DNA of 64,000 nucleotides from Anaerolineales bacterium (GTDB taxonomy: Bacteria > Chloroflexota > Anaerolineae > Anaerolineales > Villigracilaceae). The notes beneath the pieces are model-generated. The model ran no database searches, was not told where the DNA came from, and saw only the letters and a list, made by a program, of their open reading frames with translations. The position numbers and the translations under genes are program-made. The DNA lies in contig JAEURJ010000013.1 of NCBI GenBank assembly GCA_016789305.1, positions 672,566 through 736,565 on the forward strand, read 5' to 3'. This document shows, in pieces, positions 61,746-64,000 of this stretch. Within the stretch, counting starts at the first letter, position 1; each line of letters begins with the position of its first letter.

Positions 61746-62726
61746 ATGCAACAAGTTATATCATTCAATATTCACAATCTAGTTCCTCAGGACTGGTTCA
61801 GCTCGGTTGGTGAAAACAGTGTCTGGATTTCAGGTTACCGAATGTATCGGCTCTCGATGTACGACTTACCGAATGGTCCGATACACTTTGATCTTCATGG
61901 GGTCCGCGTGTTTCTCGCCTACGGAAGTGTCAGCTATTTGAATTCTAAAGCAGCAACTCCAATGGTGAATGATGATGGCACCTTGACTTTCAGTGGCGGG
62001 ATCGGGGAAACACAATCTCCGGTTGGTGCATACCTAATGCTCCTTCTACCATTCGACAAAGGCGGAGAACCGGGAGATGAAAAGACAACACACGCTAGAA
62101 TCAGTGAAGTCATTGGATTGTTGACAGCGGTAAATGGCCGAAATATGGCTTTTGACTACGTTTTTGATTATGAATATGTGCTTGGAATTAAGCAGGACGG
62201 TACAATTGAGAGACGTGTTATTGGAAGTGTTCTGCAAAACCCATTCGTACTTCCGGTGCCAGATATTAGCAAAAAGAGGCTTGATTTTATGACTTTGGTA
62301 GACAGCGCGATTGCTATCAAACCTGAGCCAGAAGGAAACCGAATTAGCCTCGCATTGCGCTGGTATCAAGCCGCAATATTTGAGGATGGTGTAGATGCAT
62401 TTGTGAAATTGTGGATCGCTATCGAGACTATTGCGATGCCTGATACAACAAATATCAAACCGATTATTTTAGTATTGGCAAGAGTTTATGGCCTCACTCA
62501 AGAGAATGCAGAGTCTCGTTTTCAAATTGGACGCATTTTCGGATTGCGAGGCAGAATCATTCACCGAGGAGAACAGATTTCTCCGCGCATTGGCCTGCTT
62601 GAATATCTACAAGCCATATTTGAGGATCTATTTTTTGATGCAGTTGGCCAGCCTACTGAAAAGAGAATCGAAAACGTATTGAAGAATCCGAAAATGCCAG
62701 GCGTTATCGATATCCTGCAATACTAG
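61746..62726 (+). CDS. ApeA-like HEPN protein
   Basis: The 326-residue protein starts after GGGAG. The first 180 residues are beta-rich (FNIHNLVPQDWFSS, HFDLHGVRVFLAYG). The C-terminal HEPN domain has the pattern of ApeA-like HEPNs: RWYQAAIFEDGVDAFVKLWIAIETI, ending in the motif FGLRGRIIHRGE with Arg and His four apart. ApeA is an anti-phage tRNA-cutting HEPN protein. Two HEPN proteins in one operon suggests a toxin and partner, or a heteromeric RNase. Confidence 0.72.
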   Translation: MQQVISFNIHNLVPQDWFSSVGENSVWISGYRMYRLSMYDLPNGPIHFDLHGVRVFLAYGSVSYLNSKAATPMVNDDGTLTFSGGIGETQSPVGAYLMLLLPFDKGGEPGDEKTTHARISEVIGLLTAVNGRNMAFDYVFDYEYVLGIKQDGTIERRVIGSVLQNPFVLPVPDISKKRLDFMTLVDSAIAIKPEPEGNRISLALRWYQAAIFEDGVDAFVKLWIAIETIAMPDTTNIKPIILVLARVYGLTQENAESRFQIGRIFGLRGRIIHRGEQISPRIGLLEYLQAIFEDLFFDAVGQPTEKRIENVLKNPKMPGVIDILQY

Positions 62727-62774
62727 CGATTGCAGTTACTACTTGCAGAAATTAATTATGAGGAAATATAATAA

Positions 62775-62960
62775 ATGTTTAAAAAGATAGCTTTAGCGTT
62801 GTTACCTTTTGGCGTACTGATGACAATAATTTCGAGAGTTGCCCAATATTCATTAAATGACGCAGTGACAATTGGGGGCATTCTTTTGATTTTGCCTTCT
62901 GCAATCTGGCTTGCCGTTGAAATATACAAAAAAATCACTAGTGAAATTGATAATTTCTAA
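62775..62960 (+). CDS. Small two-helix membrane protein
   Basis: The 61-residue protein has GAGGAAA ten bases before its ATG. Helices are IALALLPFGVLMTIISRVA and VTIGGILLILPSAIWLAVEI, with a charged tail. It is in the operon between the ApeA-like HEPN and the AlbA_2 gene. The size and position are typical of membrane effectors or holin-like partners in defence operons; the function is unknown. Confidence 0.6.
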   Translation: MFKKIALALLPFGVLMTIISRVAQYSLNDAVTIGGILLILPSAIWLAVEIYKKITSEIDNF

Positions 62961-63023
62961 ACTGTAGCAATTATCGGAATGTACTTGAACTAGGAATTCA
63001 ATTCTTCTCCTACAGGATAATTC

Positions 63024-64000
63024 ATGCCACTAAACAAACCTATTGACACCCTTACAGAGACCGACCTGCGTGAACTAATTACCAACCAGGTCACCGAATC
63101 CAAGACAATGGAATACAAAGAATCCATTACTCTATTAACAGATAGTGCAAAGAAAGAGTTTCTCGCCGATATTTCATCATTTGCAAATACAGCGGGTGGG
63201 CATATTATTTATGGTGTAAAGGAAGACCAGGGAGTACCGATTGACTTGCCTGGCTTAGCGATTTCGAATATTGATGCCGAAATCCTAACACTTGAAGGTG
63301 TTATTCGCACTGGTATTACTCCTCGCATTTCAGGAGTAAGATTACAGCCCGTCCAGCTCGATAATGGGAACAAAGCCATTGTAATTTATGTACCCACCAG
63401 TTGGTCTTCACCTCACATGGTGTCACACAAGGGAGCTTCGCGCTTTTATGGGAGGAGTTCAAACGGAAAGTATCCATTAGATGTTCAAGATTTGCGTCAA
63501 GCTTTTATTCTTTCAGAATCTACTGGTGACCGCATCAGGGATTTTCGTTTGTCGCGAATAGCCAAAATTGCAGCTGCTGACATTCCATTGCAAATGTCAG
63601 ATTCAGTAAAGATCGTTGTCCATATCATTCCACTGTCTGCATTCTCGACCCGTGAAAAGCTAGATATAGGGGAGGTCGCAACAAACTTCCATCAATATTT
63701 TAGGAACACCACCAATAGAAGATATAATATAGATGGTTTCATTACATTCTCTACGGGCGGAATGGACACAGCTCTTCAATACTTTCAAATATTTCGAACG
63801 GGGCAGGTGGAATACGTTACAAGCGATTTAGCAGGCCAACGATTTGAAGGTGCATCAGTAATAGCCAGCTTGAATGCTGAACGGGAGATAGCAGAAGCTT
63901 GCCTGCAATCGCTGAATGCTCTGAAAGCATTTGCAGTTGAACCTCCTTTCTTTATTATTGTTTCTCTGGTGGGCGTAAAGGGAGTGCTTCTTGCTGACCC
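63024..64000 (+). CDS. AlbA_2 (Schlafen-like) domain protein, partial at the right edge
   Basis: From the ATG at 63024 (MPLNKPIDTLTETDLRELI, after AGGATAA) the frame stays open to the end of the window, 325 residues. The AlbA_2/Schlafen-AlbA_2 domain is clear: TESKTMEYKESI, FLADISSFANTAGGHIIYGVKED, IVIYVPTSWSSPHMV, and SRFYGRSSNGKYPLDVQDLRQAF. Proteins with this domain are putative nucleic-acid-binding or RNA-cleaving factors, often in defence islands and older annotations as transcriptional regulators. The C-terminal part is not visible here. Confidence 0.88.
   Translation, partial: MPLNKPIDTLTETDLRELITNQVTESKTMEYKESITLLTDSAKKEFLADISSFANTAGGHIIYGVKEDQGVPIDLPGLAISNIDAEILTLEGVIRTGITPRISGVRLQPVQLDNGNKAIVIYVPTSWSSPHMVSHKGASRFYGRSSNGKYPLDVQDLRQAFILSESTGDRIRDFRLSRIAKIAAADIPLQMSDSVKIVVHIIPLSAFSTREKLDIGEVATNFHQYFRNTTNRRYNIDGFITFSTGGMDTALQYFQIFRTGQVEYVTSDLAGQRFEGASVIASLNAEREIAEACLQSLNALKAFAVEPPFFIIVSLVGVKGVLLAD

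Noticed and set aside
33700..64000. CRISPR array or CRISPR-associated transposon
   Set aside because: No repeat-spacer array and no cas gene were found in any gap. TniQ is of TnsD-like length rather than the short CAST type.

Overview
The window looks like a chromosomal segment of an Anaerolineae-type Chloroflexota bacterium. This is an inference from gene content: Thr/Pro-rich lipoproteins with NBR1-type Ig-like domains, a RIO1-type kinase, a non-pyrrolysine MttB homologue, a PknB-type kinase, and many genes with a TATAAT box only six bases before the start codon and no Shine-Dalgarno sequence. No rRNA, tRNA or CRISPR array was seen.

Region 1 (1-33.7 kb) is mostly core metabolism, transport and signalling. 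In order it holds: a partial SF1 helicase; a small DUF4258/YgiT-type toxin-antitoxin pair coupled to a lipoprotein hydrolase; a lipoprotein-LivH-LivM fusion; a RIO kinase behind a leader-peptide attenuator; an MttB-family methyltransferase with two tandem NBR1-Ig lipoproteins; a creatininase-like protein and an S9 peptidase; a five-function peptide ABC importer compressed into four genes; an SpoU methyltransferase; a GAF-GAF-GGDEF cyclase; small membrane paralogues; a GNAT; a heterodimeric ABC exporter behind a second leader-peptide attenuator; a Ser/Thr kinase overlapping an unknown 814-residue protein; a class IV aminotransferase; and a tyrosine recombinase.

Region 2 (33.7-38.5 kb) carries a 99-bp inverted-repeat-bounded sequence with three 21-bp-spaced repeats, a 1027-residue two-barrel GH5-like lipoprotein whose first barrel has lost its catalytic residues, and a class I/II aminotransferase.

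Region 3 (38.5-64 kb) is an accessory island that looks more AT-rich by eye. It has a complete Tn7-like core (TnsA, TnsB, TnsC, TniQ) next to DinD and a small Xre regulator. Beyond it lie a ParA-like protein without a P-loop, several HEPN proteins, a Ski2-like helicase with a putative nuclease partner, a 2114-residue Cap4-like nuclease/STAND protein overlapping a helical partner gene, and a HEPN/AlbA_2 operon that runs off the right edge. The content is that of an antiviral defence island.

The most striking new observation is regulatory. Two unrelated transcription units (RIO kinase, ABC exporter) have the same leader layout: promoter, strong SD, 22- or 27-codon leader ORF, and intrinsic terminator. 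In both, an Ala-Pro codon segment near the end of the leader ORF can pair either with the leader's own SD region or with the terminator's 5' arm. That is the signature of ribosome-controlled transcription attenuation.
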